Source: Phoenix dactylifera
Taxonomy: Eukaryota > Streptophyta > Magnoliopsida > Arecales > Arecaceae
Reading direction: 5' to 3'
Assembly (NCBI RefSeq): GCF_009389715.1
Contig: NW_024067666.1
Location: 3,141,001-3,205,000, forward strand
DNA: 64,000 nucleotides
The notes below the pieces were generated by a model. That model worked only from the letters and a program-made list of their open reading frames with translations. It did no database searches and was not told the origin of the DNA. Position numbers and translations under genes: made by a program. Numbering within the stretch: position 1 is the stretch's first letter; each line of letters begins with the position of its first letter. Shown in pieces: positions 24,804 to 38,770 of the stretch.

Positions 24804-27800
24804 TTATTGGGGCTCCAAGATATGACAGTTCCTGATGAAGTCATTGGAGTAGTTTACATGCTTTGTCCAGAATGATTGGAGATGCTTATAGCCAATCTCC
24901 AACCATGGCTTACACTGCCCATTATAATGGATCACAGCAGCCTTGCTGACACTGTCAAGGTCAGTCTTTTCCTGATAACCCAAGCCTAGCATGTGCCAAG
25001 ATGGGTCGATAGGATGTATGTTGCCTCTGAATGCTATGAGCGCCGGTGGCAATGTTCCAAGCTTCCACAATGTCAGATTTGACTTCAGATTCTGCAATCC
25101 GAGAATGAGACGGGTTAAATCCAGAAATATTACAATAAAAACACAAAAATATGCAGATATATGTACGTATGTGTGTGGTGTCCGTGTGCATTATCATCAT
25201 TCCAAGGTAATCCGTCATACTAATGAAATATTTTGAATGGGGCTTTCCAAAAATAGCTCATCTTATTTCTATTCCAGTGTCAGATCTGTGCGTGCATTCC
25301 AGTGTGTGCATGTGTGTGTGTGTTTTCTTTTCCTTTTTTTTTTTTTGCAAAAATGGTCCACTCTTTAAATCTTCGGGTGCTTTGCCCCTAGCTCCAGTGG
25401 ATACACTCCAGCAATATGTCTAAGTGGATGTAAATGTGCATGCTTTTTATATCCAAAGCATTAGGTTAAAAGGGAATGCATGTATTCCTATATGAATGCA
25501 TATATTTGTCTGAGTGTTGGCATACAATCACAGGCTGAAGTGACCCATGGTGTCCAGGGCAAAGGGGTCTGAAAATTTCAAAACTAGGTCCATATCTAAG
25601 AAAAGACAGAACAAAAAAAGTTGTCAAATCTTCAGAGACAAAAATAAAATCGGTCATTTCTGCAAAATTCATGCCTTGGAAATAATAGGCTGTATTTAAG
25701 TTGCAGATTTCCCAAATAATTTATAGCTTTGACTTGAGACCTACAAATATACAGTGATATCTTCTACAAAGAAGCAAACATAAAGAGAAATTAAGAAAAA
25801 AATGACCATAGAGGTCCTGAATGAGTGAGGTAACATGACTTTGGTGAAGGATGATATATTAAAGGAATAAACAAAACAACTCAACTTTTAAATACAATCT
25901 ATATCGTATCTTAGTAACGGAATTGGGAGCAGTTTCGAAAGCAGGTAAGGTTGCAGGATGGAAGTTGCATGTAGAAACTTAGCAGAAGTGCCCAGGAAGC
26001 CTTTACTTGGAATAGTATAAACAGTTCAAGCATCTAATATTACTTAAAAAAAAAACAGTATTTTATCTAACTTGTTTTCTTCTTATTATGTGAATTTGGT
26101 ATTTCCAATTTAGGGGAGAAAGCATCGATTTGACTAACAATGAAATAATTCAGGAAATGATCTAAGATTGATCTAGATAGTATAAAGGAAGCAACGGTTT
26201 TTTCATCAGTACAACAGAGGGTCAAAAGTGTCAGGAAGCACAAGCAGGAAAAGATTCCAAAGCAGGTGTGCTGCATGTGGTAGAAGATTATGGTTATTAA
26301 GATCCCATTTCAACATCTATAGCCCTTATGGCTTAAATCAGCAGAAAAGGCAGCATTTACTAAGATAAATTTAAAAGAAGGCCAGAAAAGTTCATAGGGA
26401 ATTTTGCAGCATATTTAAGAGAGGGAAAGGATAACTAGCACATTATCTTTGGGAGGATAATACCCTTGAGCGAAAGATGGTGCAAGTCAATGAAATATCA
26501 TCAGCAGTATTTGGAAATGATAGTTCGTAGAACAGCATAGGAGGAACCATAATTGGGGATGCAAACAGGACATTTGTAATGCTTAATTCTTGTTTGCAGA
26601 AGAAAATATCATTGAAATTCCAACTAAGATAATGTTGAACTCTTATCAATATTCTAGCATTATATGTAGAATTATTCTCACAAGGAGTATATGATGGGGT
26701 GACTTCTGAACCACCGAATTACGGAAACTAGCTAAAGCAAGAAAACAATATATATCAATAAAAATTACACGCATGAATATTGAGAAAAAATGATATTATG
26801 GTGAAACATATTAAAATTAGAACTTCTATAGAATATGTTGTGTCTTATTTCAGTTTGAAATATTATTTATAAATCAAATTATATATACATAATGTAAATG
26901 GTTATCAATGGTTAAGCTCAAAAGAAAGCGAAAGGAAACATACAATATGGTTTATAATGAAATTATAGAAAAGGACCATTTTTGTTGAAATATACTAAAG
27001 GAATAATAATAAGAAGAGCAATAATTATGGAGTATGCAAACGTGCAGCTAGAATTCAGATAATTATAGTTAAGGCAGTTTAAAATGTATATATTAAGGGC
27101 CAGGATAAGATGATATACCTATTTGCAAAATTACGAAGAAAACAAGTTGATTTGAGTAAGTTGTTAATTCGGTAAGGATGAAATATGAAAAATGTCAAGA
27201 GACTAAAAGATAAGTCATATGGAACCATTTTTTTGAAAAAAAAAGAGTGCAAAAATCATACCAATTACCATGCAATATAAGCAAATGGCCAAGCTATCGG
27301 TGAGCATTGATGAATCAAAGATAAAAGAAAATAATGAAAATCATTCTGAAATAGTCAACCATGGAGACTAGAATCTTAGGTTCATTTGTTCCAAGGTAAG
27401 CAAGTACTAGACTTAACCCTGAAGTTGCAACTTTCAACCAAAAACTTTTCCCTTTTTTTAAGTGGCTAGGAAAATTTTACATGCAAATGCACGTATTGAA
27501 AATATATATATATATATATATATATATTATTTTTTTAATTTTAATGTACCATGTCAGATGTATAAAATATAGCTTTAACTTCAGACTTATACAATACTTT
27601 TTTTACCATTTAACATGATTTAGTCATGATTAAATTTAAAATATTTCAAATGGATCTCTAAGAGTCAGTATCAGTTTTAGATTAAGTATATTAATATTAA
27701 ATCTAATGTAACTTGAGTAAACTTGATGCTCGTAGACCTCCAAAATAGAATATGGGATGTTCTGTAAACCTAAATCCAATTAAATTTGTAATTTGACTTG

Positions 27801-30800
27801 ACTTAAGTTTGCATTATAGACCATTTATGATTTCTCATATGGCTGCTTTTCCACTTTTCTTTCTATTTTTTGAAGAGTACATATCTAGCAATGTATAAGG
27901 ATTCTATTGCGTCAAGCTATTTCCTTTAAATGTTCTAACAAATGTTAACTTGAATTGGAACTATCATATCTAAATTAACCAAGAACACAGTTTGTTTACT
28001 AGTTCTACCAACTTCAACAGGTACATAACACAATATGGTTGTGGGTTACATCAAAGGATATTTGTGAAACATGTCCATTACATCAGAACCATGTAGCCTT
28101 GGAGTATTCACAAATTCGCATGAACTTGCAAACTAAACCAAGTTCATTAATAAACTCATAAAATCATATGAAGTCATACCAAGTTCATTAATAATAAAAT
28201 CATATGAAGTCAGACCATCCAAAGTTGAAAGAAGTCATGTCATTCAAAGTTCAAAAGTCAAGACATTTGTCTACTAAAAATGCTAAATTTTATTAGCAAG
28301 CTTTTTAAAATAGATACTTTGCACAATATTTATCTAAATATTAGTAGTAGATTATACCATCTCATGCGCATTGTCACCATGACCAATCTCAATAAAATTA
28401 TACTTGGAAGCATGGTTCGCTGTATTGGCCCGAACCAGATAGTACGGAGTGTACCGTACTGTACTGGTTCGGAACCGATACTTAGTACGGGAGGCGTATC
28501 GACACTCGATACAAAAGACCCAATACCGTACCGACATAGTGCAGTGTAGCACCAGTACAAGGTTCGGTATTGAGACGGTGAATCTTACTAGAAGCTATTC
28601 TTAGAGAATAAGGTTAAATTTTTGTCGTGATCCATTATCATTGTACCTTATCAAGATATCAATGATGCAAGTCTAGGATATGGCTAAGTAAAAGGTGGTG
28701 GCCTAGATCCATGCTGATCATGTTGGAGTTAAAGGTGGTGATTGAAGTGCTCTTTCATGGTTCTAATGAAAATTTTTGGGGATAACCATGGGATCAGAAT
28801 AAGAAAGACAAAAGAGGTCAGATTTGTCTGAAGATGGACTCCAATCTAGATGGAGCAAAGTTTTGTTGCTTGCAAGAGAAAAAACCATGCATGTGATAGT
28901 ATTGGTATTGGGCTTTCTAATAACTGGTTACTTGATTGAGAGGATGAAAGTCCTGGTTTGACTTTTCCAAAGAGAATGCAATGAAAAACATTATATCCAG
29001 CACCCATCATATGGTGAAAGGATTATCATTTTCCTCATGCATTCTTCCTTCTATCAAACGCCCAAAAACTATTAACAACCATTCTAGAACTTTAATTAAA
29101 AGGTTAAGAAAAAGAGAGAAAGTCTTCGAAAAATCCTAACATTAATCTGTGCTGGATGATAGAGGGCAAGGATCAGAATCTCTGAGTTGGTTTCTCTTCA
29201 AAAGATAAAAGAAAAAAAATAAAATGACAGCATAATCATAACTGAACATGCGGAGAAAAGATCATCACCTCCCTTCAGTCTCCCACATCCCACCAAGACA
29301 AAATAGCCATCAGACTTAATCCAAAAAAAAGGAAAACAGCACAGCTTTAGAAAACAAGCAGAAGAGAAATATATCTAAAAGACTAAAACTGTGAAGAAAT
29401 CATGATCATGATGACCAAATCGGGAGAAAAGCAGATGATTGAGAAGAGTTTAGCGTTTGACTGATGCAGCAGCCATGAGGAGATCGTCCACTACTAATCA
29501 GCTATCTGATGCAGCGATATACATGGATATTTTAAAGTCTTTATATGATTGAGAAACTTAATGAGATTTATTGCTTCTGGAGTACAGATTTATGCAGGAT
29601 ATAACAATCTTTATATCATCAAAAACCTTTTGAGATCCATAATACAGATCTATGGCGATTTTAGAGCTTTTATATGATCAGGAAAATTTCCCGAATATCA
29701 GATTGGTAGACATGAGGGTTTTTTGAATTCTTTTATGAAACTTTAGATGGATAGGATTTGTTCTGCTAGACTTATGGGTCCAGATCGCTTCTAGACAGAA
29801 ATTATTGACACTTTTATAGGTAGTATAGATATAGATAGGGACCAAGGTGGCAACTTGGACTTTCCAAATCCCTCTAATTACCATCTTATTTTTGGCTTAG
29901 GGGTAGCAGACTTCAAGCTTTAATGACTGGGAGAAAATAAAAATAAGGGGTTTGTGGTGGTGAAATGGATAGTGGACACTGACAAAAGGATCGGATTAAG
30001 ACATGTATCCGAGCATCTGATGTAAGAAGAAGAAAAAGAAGGGACATATAGAGATTTTATTTGTTAAGGTCACCCAAGCTCCGCAATTAGGTTAAGGATA
30101 TAAGACAAATAACATTCTGTATACTTACTTTAATACCTACATTCTTGGTTAATTTCTAAAAAGAATAAAACTTGCCCCTAACACCATTATGGTAGATCAA
30201 ACTCACTGTTGAGAGTCTAACTCTTTACCAAACTTTTAAAGATATAACCAAAGAATTTGATAAGTATTCAAGTGTCACAACATGTATTTATTTCAGATAT
30301 GTGTTTAACATGAATTCTTGGAGCTAGATGCAAATGTCCATGTAACACAGGAAGTCCCAATTATCTAGACTTGACCAACATACCTCATCCAACTTGATCA
30401 TGAAACCTAACCTTATTGGATTAGATCTGGCTTGCTCCAAACTTCATCAAGTCTTACCCAACTTAACCCAACTCAGTCAAATTGGGATCAAACCAAGCAA
30501 ACCAAACCTGACTCAATAAGACTCTACCTGACCATAGTCAAGAAGATTTCACTTTCACTACGTTCAAGCAAACTCAGAGTCCATTGGAACTACAACTTGT
30601 TTGCATCAAATTGCATTTGAATAAATACTAGTAAGTAGTAACAAATTCCCCGAACTTCAGTTCTACTACTTTTGGGAGTTATGTCCATACAAATAGGCCT
30701 TCAGATAATTGACATGCTTTTGAGAGAGGATACTTGTCTAATGCCTATACTTAACGATGTGTGAAAGAAAGCACGTCATAGGAGGCACCAAAAGAAACAC

Positions 30801-33800
30801 TACCTTACGCTTTAACTTTGTGGACATAAAAAATGTCTATCAAAAGGGCTTCTTGACAGCTTTAGAGTGAGAAAATATAGGAATATATGGGCAAGACAAA
30901 TTTTCAATCATGGTGACCAAGGGGTTGCTCTTAAGCTTTCATCATATTATAGCATACAAAAATGGACAAAACAGCCAATATAATTTGGCTTCATTGGATG
31001 AAATAGAGGATTGCCCCAGGGTTTTATCTAAACACTGCACACCTTTAAGAATGAATACAACCCATGTCTATAGCAAGAAGAACTATAGTTTTTGTGGATC
31101 AACATAATTGGAAATATAGGTAAACACATGTTTGATGTGCATCATAAAGTAGTAAATTAGGATTTTATAATAAAGGAAAATAGGAGTTCCACCAACTGAA
31201 ACTAAAACAAATAAATGACAGAGACTGCAAACTGAGATGATATAGATATATTATTCAACAAAGAAAAAAGTTTCACTACACTCCATTTGCCGCTCAAAGC
31301 ACTAATTCTAGGTGGAAGTTGCTGATTGACCGTTACACAAGGCCCTGACTGACACACAAGTACCCCCTCGACAGCACACCAATCCCTGATTGCTATAGAG
31401 GATTGGTGCTTTGAGCAGGGAATGGAGTGGTGTGGGGTTGCACTACTCTTCAATAGTATTATACACAGGCAAGGATAATGATGTTTGAAATTGAAACAAT
31501 TAAGGATGTTTAGTTAAAAGAACAGACATTTGTTGTAATTGGTCAAAGATTACCCCAATCACAGAAGAAAAGAGAGAGGCAAACATACAATTATTTAAAA
31601 CCAAGGCACAGTGGATAACATGGAGGAGAACTTTTGGGGTGTCATAAAATCTTGTACTTAAGACATCAAGAGAACTTTTTATGACAATAACATTTAGTTT
31701 GGATTAGAATATTGAGCAATAGACAGGGCAAAGACACAAGCATCATGCAGATGAGAATAAGAGGTGGATAAGCTCATCAAGAAGTTTAGAAATGATTGCA
31801 TTAAAAGAAATGCATGTGCTGTAGCACTAAAGATAAAGTTATGGAGAATTAAATGTTGTGGTATATTCAACAAAAATATGAGTAAGAAGGGGGCTCAGGT
31901 TAATGTTAAAAAGTCATGGACGAGAAGAGGAAGGCTGCAATTGCCTGGATGAAATTGTGAGAATGAGTTAGAAAAAATCTTAAGCTCACAAGGAGAGTAG
32001 TACTTTACAACTAAATTTTTGACATGGATTTGCATGGAAAAGTTTAGTGAAAAAGAAAAATAGCTTGCTGCTATATGTATATGGATGCACATTGACATAA
32101 TTTATATATTTGTATGATACATGTCCTTGTCTAACTGCCAACCAAGATTTACATCCTGCACCTTGATAGAATAGGTGCTACAATCTTAAATAAACAATAA
32201 GAATGAACTGCACCCTACACAAGAGCAACATCCATCTGTTTCACACTGAATCCCTGATCACAATTCAAATTGAAAACCTTACCTTCTGACTAGCTATAGA
32301 TATACTCCAAAAGTTATCTAAACATGTGTAAAAACACAAGGTAGTTGACTTTAATTGACTTTAATCAAACAAGGATACAGAAACAGAGGACTCATGGTTC
32401 AGTTTTCCTATCATTACACTTCTCCACAACTGAAATTAAATACTAGCATATCCTCAACCATCCCCCAATTGACATGGAACCCACAATTATTACTGATCAA
32501 ATAAGAAGCTTCAGATTATCTGCGAAAGGGTTTTCACCAAAGAAATGTTTTGTGAAAGTTTGAGGTGATATTGATCCTGGTGTGTCCAATGGGCTGGGTG
32601 GGAAGATTAAGGTAATGCCATTATTTGAAAAGGGTAGCAAAAGAACATGGGCCAGACAATAGGTGGATCCAAGGCCAATTGACATTACTGTCACCATTGT
32701 AGCATTGATTCCTGCTGTGAAGTACTGAGGAAAATCATTTTGTAGATAACGACTGGCGGAGGCATCATTTCAGAGAGCAATTAAAATCAAAATACCAAGC
32801 CGAATGCTAGTATTCGGATAGCTATTTAACAACACATCATGGATCCAGGGAGGAGGGTTAGCGCATGTCTATACTTGGGACTTAGGAGTAAAAGGGTTAC
32901 GGAAATATACGGTCTTTGACTTGTGAAAGTTTGAAAAAAGGATAATCCAAAATATTCTCCATGTTTCCAACAAAATTTAACTGGAGGGTGCTTTCACAAA
33001 ATAATCAAATTTCTTAGGGGTACTTAAACTATAGATGAAAGAAGACTTTCTTCTTAATAATGAGATTAATAAAGTTTTGTTTTTTAAGAAAATAGTTAGT
33101 GCTGTATATGTAGAAAGAACACAAAATAAATGCAGAAAGTAAATTACTAATTTATACAAAACATGTATAAGCTCATCTAGCTACCTTTTTCAAACAAGTC
33201 TTACCTCCATTTAATTCCATCAGAGTTTGTTTAAATTTTTGATATAGCTTGTAGAAGAGAATATTTAACCAAAAAAAACACTTAATGCATGTACTGGAGT
33301 TAACCAAAATTTTCATATTAGTTAAATTTCCATTAGTTATGCTTAGTTTACTGGAACATGAGAGTACATAATCTCATTATGAGGCCAAATTCAGGAGGGG
33401 AAACAAGAAGAGAATGCAACATTTTCTAAATTGAATTTTTGGAAGTGCAGATAGAAAGAACTAAGGAGATGGCAAACGAATTGAGACATTACCTCTTTCA
33501 CCCAGTAATGGTATGTGTCTCTTATGTTTGTCTTCCTCCATGCATTTAAGTCAAATATATTCATCCCATATGCCCATGCACACTCATGAGGGTCCAAATT
33601 ATTGGCTACGAGAGGATGGGAGAAATTAAAATATGTCTTGAAGCGCTTAGACATCACCCATCTATCTTCACCTTTGCAAGTTTCTACAGCCCCATTTACC
33701 ATTCCAGCAAGATCAATCTCCCACAATGGCGATAAATCACGCTGAATAACGACATCATCATCCAGAAATACCACCTTATTGAGGTTTGGGAAAAGCTGTT

Positions 33801-36800
33801 TGCACATATGACAAAGCTCTTGTTATCACCATGTGACATTTCAATGACTCAAAGTTTAAGAAACAAAGTCTTCTAAGCAAAATAAATGTGTGATTTAGAG
33901 ACACAACTCAGATATTATACAATATTTCGGATTCTTCAATTTTAAATCCACAAAATTTATTAATCCAGCCAGATTGCATGGTGAGTTAGACAAACAAATT
34001 TTCTAAATTTTGCTTCCTGAGTAAAATTTTTGTGATGTTAACCTAAATAGAAAATGACTTATTGAATGAAAGATATGAACCCATATTCTGTATCTGTTTA
34101 CCATTTCCCATAATAATCTTCCTCTTTCTTTTCTCAACCGGTTCTCCCCACACTTATTTTTAGCTTATTCCAATTCTTTCTTCTATTTACCATTCAGATT
34201 AAAAATGTATCTGGTCTAAGCATCTCTATTCATTACAATTTGATTATAATTTATATTAAATGCATTTCTTCAGCATCTTTTGAACTTAAAATTTCAAATT
34301 GTTATCCAAACTTGAATCTGGTCGGCATCACAGCAAAAAGAGACTAGCAATGTATGTTGACCCATTTACCTCAGGCAGGTATATGCGGAGATGATTGAGC
34401 AGGGAAATGTACTTTGGACTCCTGGCCTGCAGCTTTGAAGCAAAAAACCTTGGGTTTTCACTTGCATTGCTAGCCATCATGTGATTTCCATGATAGTGAT
34501 TTCTGACACCTTGGTGATTTTCTATAGCCTCAAGAACTGGTACATTCTCTTTTGTCAACCAATCAAATTGGTGAACACCTTTCACCTCAACAATGGCAGG
34601 GGACACAGGATTCAAAGCAAACCATGAATGCATACCTGGATAAGTCTTCTTGTCAGTGATGACATGGAAGACTACCTTTTCAGGTTTTAAAGAAGATCTC
34701 ACAGCTGAGGTGACCACAACAGAGGCTGCAAGAATGTTATCAGTAGCTACAATGAAATGGTAGTAAGAGTTATCTGAGAGCAAAGGTAGCAACTCAGGAG
34801 GTGGTAATTGTTTCCGGGCATGAGCATTGGATGAATACTCATCAGTCAAGCGCAAGGAGAGACAATGAAGGCCTTTCGGAATAGCAGTTGCTGCAAAATG
34901 TTTGTGCAACTGTTCTGCCAGCCTTGATCTTTTTACCTCCTTATCCATAGTTTCCATCTGCATGAATCAGAAAAAACAATGGTTCTTAGAAGATTCACTA
35001 AAATAAATTGAGCATAATAGGATACACCAAATACATAATAATCAAACGTAAGAGTTTTATTAACTAATATCACATACAAAATGGAGCGATATGATCCAGA
35101 TTCCAGACCTAATTATTAGGGCCGCAAATAAAAGGGCTACACACTAAAATATACATATGTATGTACATAATGTACATACTTAAATAGAAGCTTAACAATT
35201 TTAGACTAGCAATATATCAAGCTAAATATGAAATAAGTCACTTTCAATGAATAGTTACTAGCTTTGGTTTTATGCTGCTACAGTATTGTCATATCAGTTG
35301 CTATAGTAACTATTAACTAGACCGGTACCAGGACTCGTACCGGTCGGCGGGCAGTACAGTATGATATAGATCTATACCATGCCGTTTTGGAGCATTTCGG
35401 ACTCTTTTTTTTATTATTTTCAAATTTTGAACTGAAGTCAGCAAACTAATTGTTGCATTCTTTAAAGGAAAGTAAGCATATGGTTTGCTGATTTCAATTC
35501 AAAATTCAAAAATTAAAACAAAAAGTGGGAAATAGAGGACCACGATTGCGATCCTTTGCTTCATTCCCTTTCTCTCCTATTTTAAAACAAAGACGGCAGG
35601 GACCGGTATGGAACGGAGACGATGGTGTCGAGGAGACTGCACAAGAAAGAGGGAGAAGGAGGAGGAAGAGAGAGACGGAGGGCGGGGGAGATAGAGAGAG
35701 AGAGAGTGAGAGAGGGGAGAGGGAGGGAGGGAGGGAGGGAGAGGAGAGGGAGGGAGGGAGGGAGGGAGAGGAGGGCTTACTTGGGAGTGGTCCATGTTGG
35801 TGTCGGTCGGCCAGGGAAAGATGTGGTGAACCGTCTTAGTTAAGGACCGGTTCGGTTCAATATACCCCAAACCGTCCGGTTCGAGATGGTTCAGCGAACC
35901 ATGGTAACTATTATCAATACTTTGCTATAGTAGTTCTTGACATATATCTTATAAATTTTTTAGGGACTTGATTATAAAGAGATTACTAGCACACAAGATT
36001 TCTTGTAAACATAAGCAAGCTTGCCCGGTAATCTCTTAGAAGATTCTACCACCACCACTACATACATACTTACATACATATGTATGTATGTACGTATGTA
36101 TGTACGTATGTATGTATGCAAGAACGAATGAATGAAATATATATTACAACAAACTATTCATATTTCAAGACTTAGGCATGATTGAGTCGATTTTGTTTTT
36201 GGCTACGCTTGAAATTAATTTCAAGCCCATGAAATAGGTTTAGGCTTGGCTCAATTTAACTCAAACTGAGCTTGATTTCAGGTCATTTCAGGCCAAACTT
36301 GGGCTGCTTAGATCAACTAATGGCCCCATAAATGGAGGAGTAACATATGCTAAAGTAGGATCACCCTCCTGCCATCCTTTAAAAAAGTAAAAATAAAACA
36401 AATGCCAAGATTTTGAAAAAAAATGGAACAATTTCTGCTAAAGTTGCTCCACATAGTAGTAAACAGAGCAACAATTTTTTCTACCAAATATTTTCAACTT
36501 GCGGTTGCAGCAAAATGGAGAATCTGAGATGCCAAGGAGATAGTACAATGTTTGTACAGATAACAAAATAACTTATGTAGAAGTGTTCATTCCTAGTAGT
36601 TTTAGAACACAATGCACCAATAAAAAACATAAACAAATACAATCAATTGCATACCGTCGCTTTCAACCTTATAGCAAATGACTTGGCATCATACTGGTTA
36701 TTCTTCATTTCAGAAAGAAACTCACTGAAAGATTCTGGCAACTTCAAGCCAACTGGAATCTCCTCAGAATTTACTTGATCAAGAATCTTGTATAAATCTC

Positions 36801-38770
36801 TCATAAGCCTCTGCACAAGTATAGTCAAGTGATCCAAAATAAGATAGCAAATTTTACCAGGACACAACCTTCCGTTTATCACAAACCTAAACACTTAAAA
36901 ACAGATAATTACCACTGAATCACCACCGCCCCTAACAAGAAACCTTGGACCTAACCGTCTTCCCAAACAATCTGGAGGAGAAAAAATGAATGTATTAAAA
37001 AGAAATGGATATGACTCACCCAGCTAGTATATATTACACAAAAGCAAGCCTCATGGTTTGCCAAAACAAGTAGGCAAGCAGATCTATTCATATAAACAGA
37101 ATAAACAGTCTTAAAGATGATTGTGCATGAACACCTGAACCATTCTGAAGGTAGATTTTATTTCCATCCCACTAAAGCAAAATAGAAAGGAGGTCCTTAA
37201 TGCCAGTTGAAAGAGAGTTTCTCTACAGACTATTTGAATTGGAATACGCATATACATTTACATACACACACATATACATATACACACATGCATAAATATG
37301 CTTAACTAAGATATTACAGATGGAAGAACCAATCGCCTTTCTATAAACCTTGTTGAGACTATTCTTTGTGCAGAAGACTGATTCAGCATTTTCTGAAATA
37401 TGGTAAATACGGTTGGTACACGATATGAATATCCAATAATTAGAATGTCAGGCTCAAACAACTAGCTAAAAATTGGCTGCCTAATCAAAGTTCAATGCCC
37501 TAAAATGCAGCAAAGTTTGACTTAAACAAATATTAGATGAAACATTCTGTATATGGAAAAACACATAAGTGAAACATGACAACCTAATGTTGCTGGGAAA
37601 GTGACAACGAAAGAAACCATCCAAATAAATTGGACTAATAGTGAAGCTGGAATAAAAGGATAATACTTAAATACTAATGAAAAGAAGAGATAATAGTGGG
37701 AGATAAGTATCCAAATAGGAAAAGCAATTTCACATCGCAAGGGAATAGGAGAAGTGTAGGATATATATCCATACCAGACAGCTAAACATCAACGTAAAAT
37801 CCATATCAAATGGCAGACAGCTCAGTGTCTACTGGAAACAAGAAAAGCATCAAATCAACCTTAAAAGTTCATGAGTAACACTATTGCAATAGTTCCAAAA
37901 GAGGACCAAAAAAGATGAAGCCAAGAGACCAGCTCAATTAATACAGATGGGAAGGGAAGTGGGATACACAACAAACAACATCAGAAAAAACACCACAATC
38001 CCAAAACCCGATATGCTAGCAGGATTTTTATTCACCCCAATTCCAAAAGCATCTCGACACAGCAAATGCAAGCACCATAATAAAATAAAATAAAATAAAA
38101 TAGAGTATTGAGACTGCTTCAAGCACCAAGAATGAAAAAACATCAATAAATCGCAGGTCAAACTAAACCAGGCTATTCAGATTCCAGATCAATCAAACAA
38201 AATACACAAATTTAAGCTCATCGCAGCAATCTAAACCCAACCAAGATACATTGTGAAACCAAATTAACCCAATACCATGTATAAGAAGCCAGGACAACTA
38301 AGACTAGAAAATTACCAAGACCCAGATCGAGAGCCAAGGACTCAATAACACAAAAAAATAATAACTTGGCAACCAAGTAGCAGTTCAGATTCAAAAATCA
38401 ACCAAAATTCTACCACAAAAGGAACAAATCATCTGCCAATTCAAAGACTGAGATGCATGAATATATGAAGTATAAAACCTCAATAATTCAAAGCCGAATA
38501 TATATTAAATCATGGCGAGGCCTCGGGCGACCAACTAAAGAAGAACTCGAAGAGCTTACTGAAGGAGGAGCACTTGTTGACGCCCTCGAGCGTGACGACG
38601 GCTGTGAGGATGAAGACGAAGGGGAGGAGGAAGGCGAGGATGAGGATGGTGTGGAAGAGGGTCCGGTAGGAGATGTGGCGAGCTGCGACCTTGACCTTCA
38701 TCAAGTCGAGGAACCCATTGCTGCTCGATATCGTGATGCTTCTCATGCTCGGCGAGAACCGTATCTGCAT
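24804..38770 (-). CDS. GAUT13: probable galacturonosyltransferase, GAUT13/14-type (GT8), 6 exons
   Basis: Exons 38560-38770, 36913-36971, 36655-36810, 34370-34957, 33493-33795 and 24804-25091 join in frame to 534 aa, matching the length of Arabidopsis GAUT13/14. The chosen start gives MQIRFSPSMRSITISSSNGF, the conserved N-terminus; an in-frame ATG seven codons upstream (38791) is less likely. It is a type II Golgi protein: cytosolic residues 1-36, anchor about 37-61 (ILILAFLLPFVFILTAVVTL), stem, then the GT8 domain. Landmarks: SIPKG-like AIPKGLHCLSLRLTDEYSSN, HVITDKKTYPGMHSWFALNP, SPKYISLLNHLRIYLPE, the metal-binding DDD in VVFLDDDVVIQRDLSPLWEI (D350-D352), CAWAYGMNIFDLNAWRKTNI, WKLGTLPPALIAF, and PIDPSWHMLGLGYQ. 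GAUTs transfer GalUA from UDP-GalUA during pectin (homogalacturonan) synthesis; GAUT13/14 act in pollen tubes in Arabidopsis. GAUT13 and GAUT14 cannot be told apart here. The final intron is about 8.4 kb. No inactivating change was seen. Confidence 0.94.
27501..27528. repeat. (AT)n microsatellite
   Basis: About 13-14 AT units inside the long GAUT intron. Confidence 0.85.
28411..28584. mobile_element. short 'GTACCG' dispersed repeat, MITE-like
   Basis: About 174 bp, strikingly GC-richer than its surroundings. It starts CATGGTTCGCTG and is full of GTACCGTACTGTAC / GAACCGATAC words. The opposite end (GTTCGGTATTGAGACGGTGA) is loosely complementary to the start. The flanks TACTTGGAAG (28401-28410) and TTACTAGAAG (28585-28594) may be a decayed target duplication. 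Its first 12 bases are the reverse complement of the right end of the insertion at 35316-35903, so both belong to one family. Confidence 0.5.
35316..35903. mobile_element. 588-bp insertion of the 'GTACCG' family with 10-bp target duplication
   Basis: Flanked by a perfect direct repeat GTAACTATTA (35306-35315 and 35904-35913). The interior begins with ACCGGTACC..CGTACCGGTCGG and ends with GAACCGTCCGGTT-like words and CAGCGAACCATG. The middle is a GA/GGGA purine tract. A 9-10 bp duplication would fit a Mutator-like element, but terminal inverted repeats are weak and no transposase is present. It lies in an intron of the GAUT gene. Confidence 0.55.
35640..35780 (+). repeat. purine-rich GGGA tract with G-quadruplex potential
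   Basis: Almost pure A/G on the plus strand. The runs GGGAGGGAGGGAGGG (about 35720-35740 and 35747-35768) each meet the G3-N1 quadruplex pattern. In the GAUT pre-mRNA (minus strand) the tract is C/U-rich. Two long antiparallel open frames here are a by-product of composition. Confidence 0.75.
36055..36120. repeat. tetranucleotide CATA/GTAT microsatellite
   Basis: CATA units run into GTAT units, giving a self-complementary cluster in the intron between GAUT exons. Confidence 0.7.

Larger units (their letters stand above)
25092..33492 (-). other. 8.4-kb last intron of the GAUT gene
   Basis: Bounded by a GTAATG donor (plus-strand CATTAC at 33487-33492) and an acceptor TTGCAG at the low end. 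It contains a GTACCG-type insertion (28411-28584), a TA microsatellite (27501-27528), CCAAC-rich DNA at about 30370-30540, and otherwise AT-rich sequence without supported genes. Open frames inside are short and domain-free. Confidence 0.7.

Noticed and set aside
35525-35870. Arg/Glu/Gly-rich and Pro/Ser-rich frames on both strands
   Set aside because: Translations of a GGGA/GA purine tract; not proteins.
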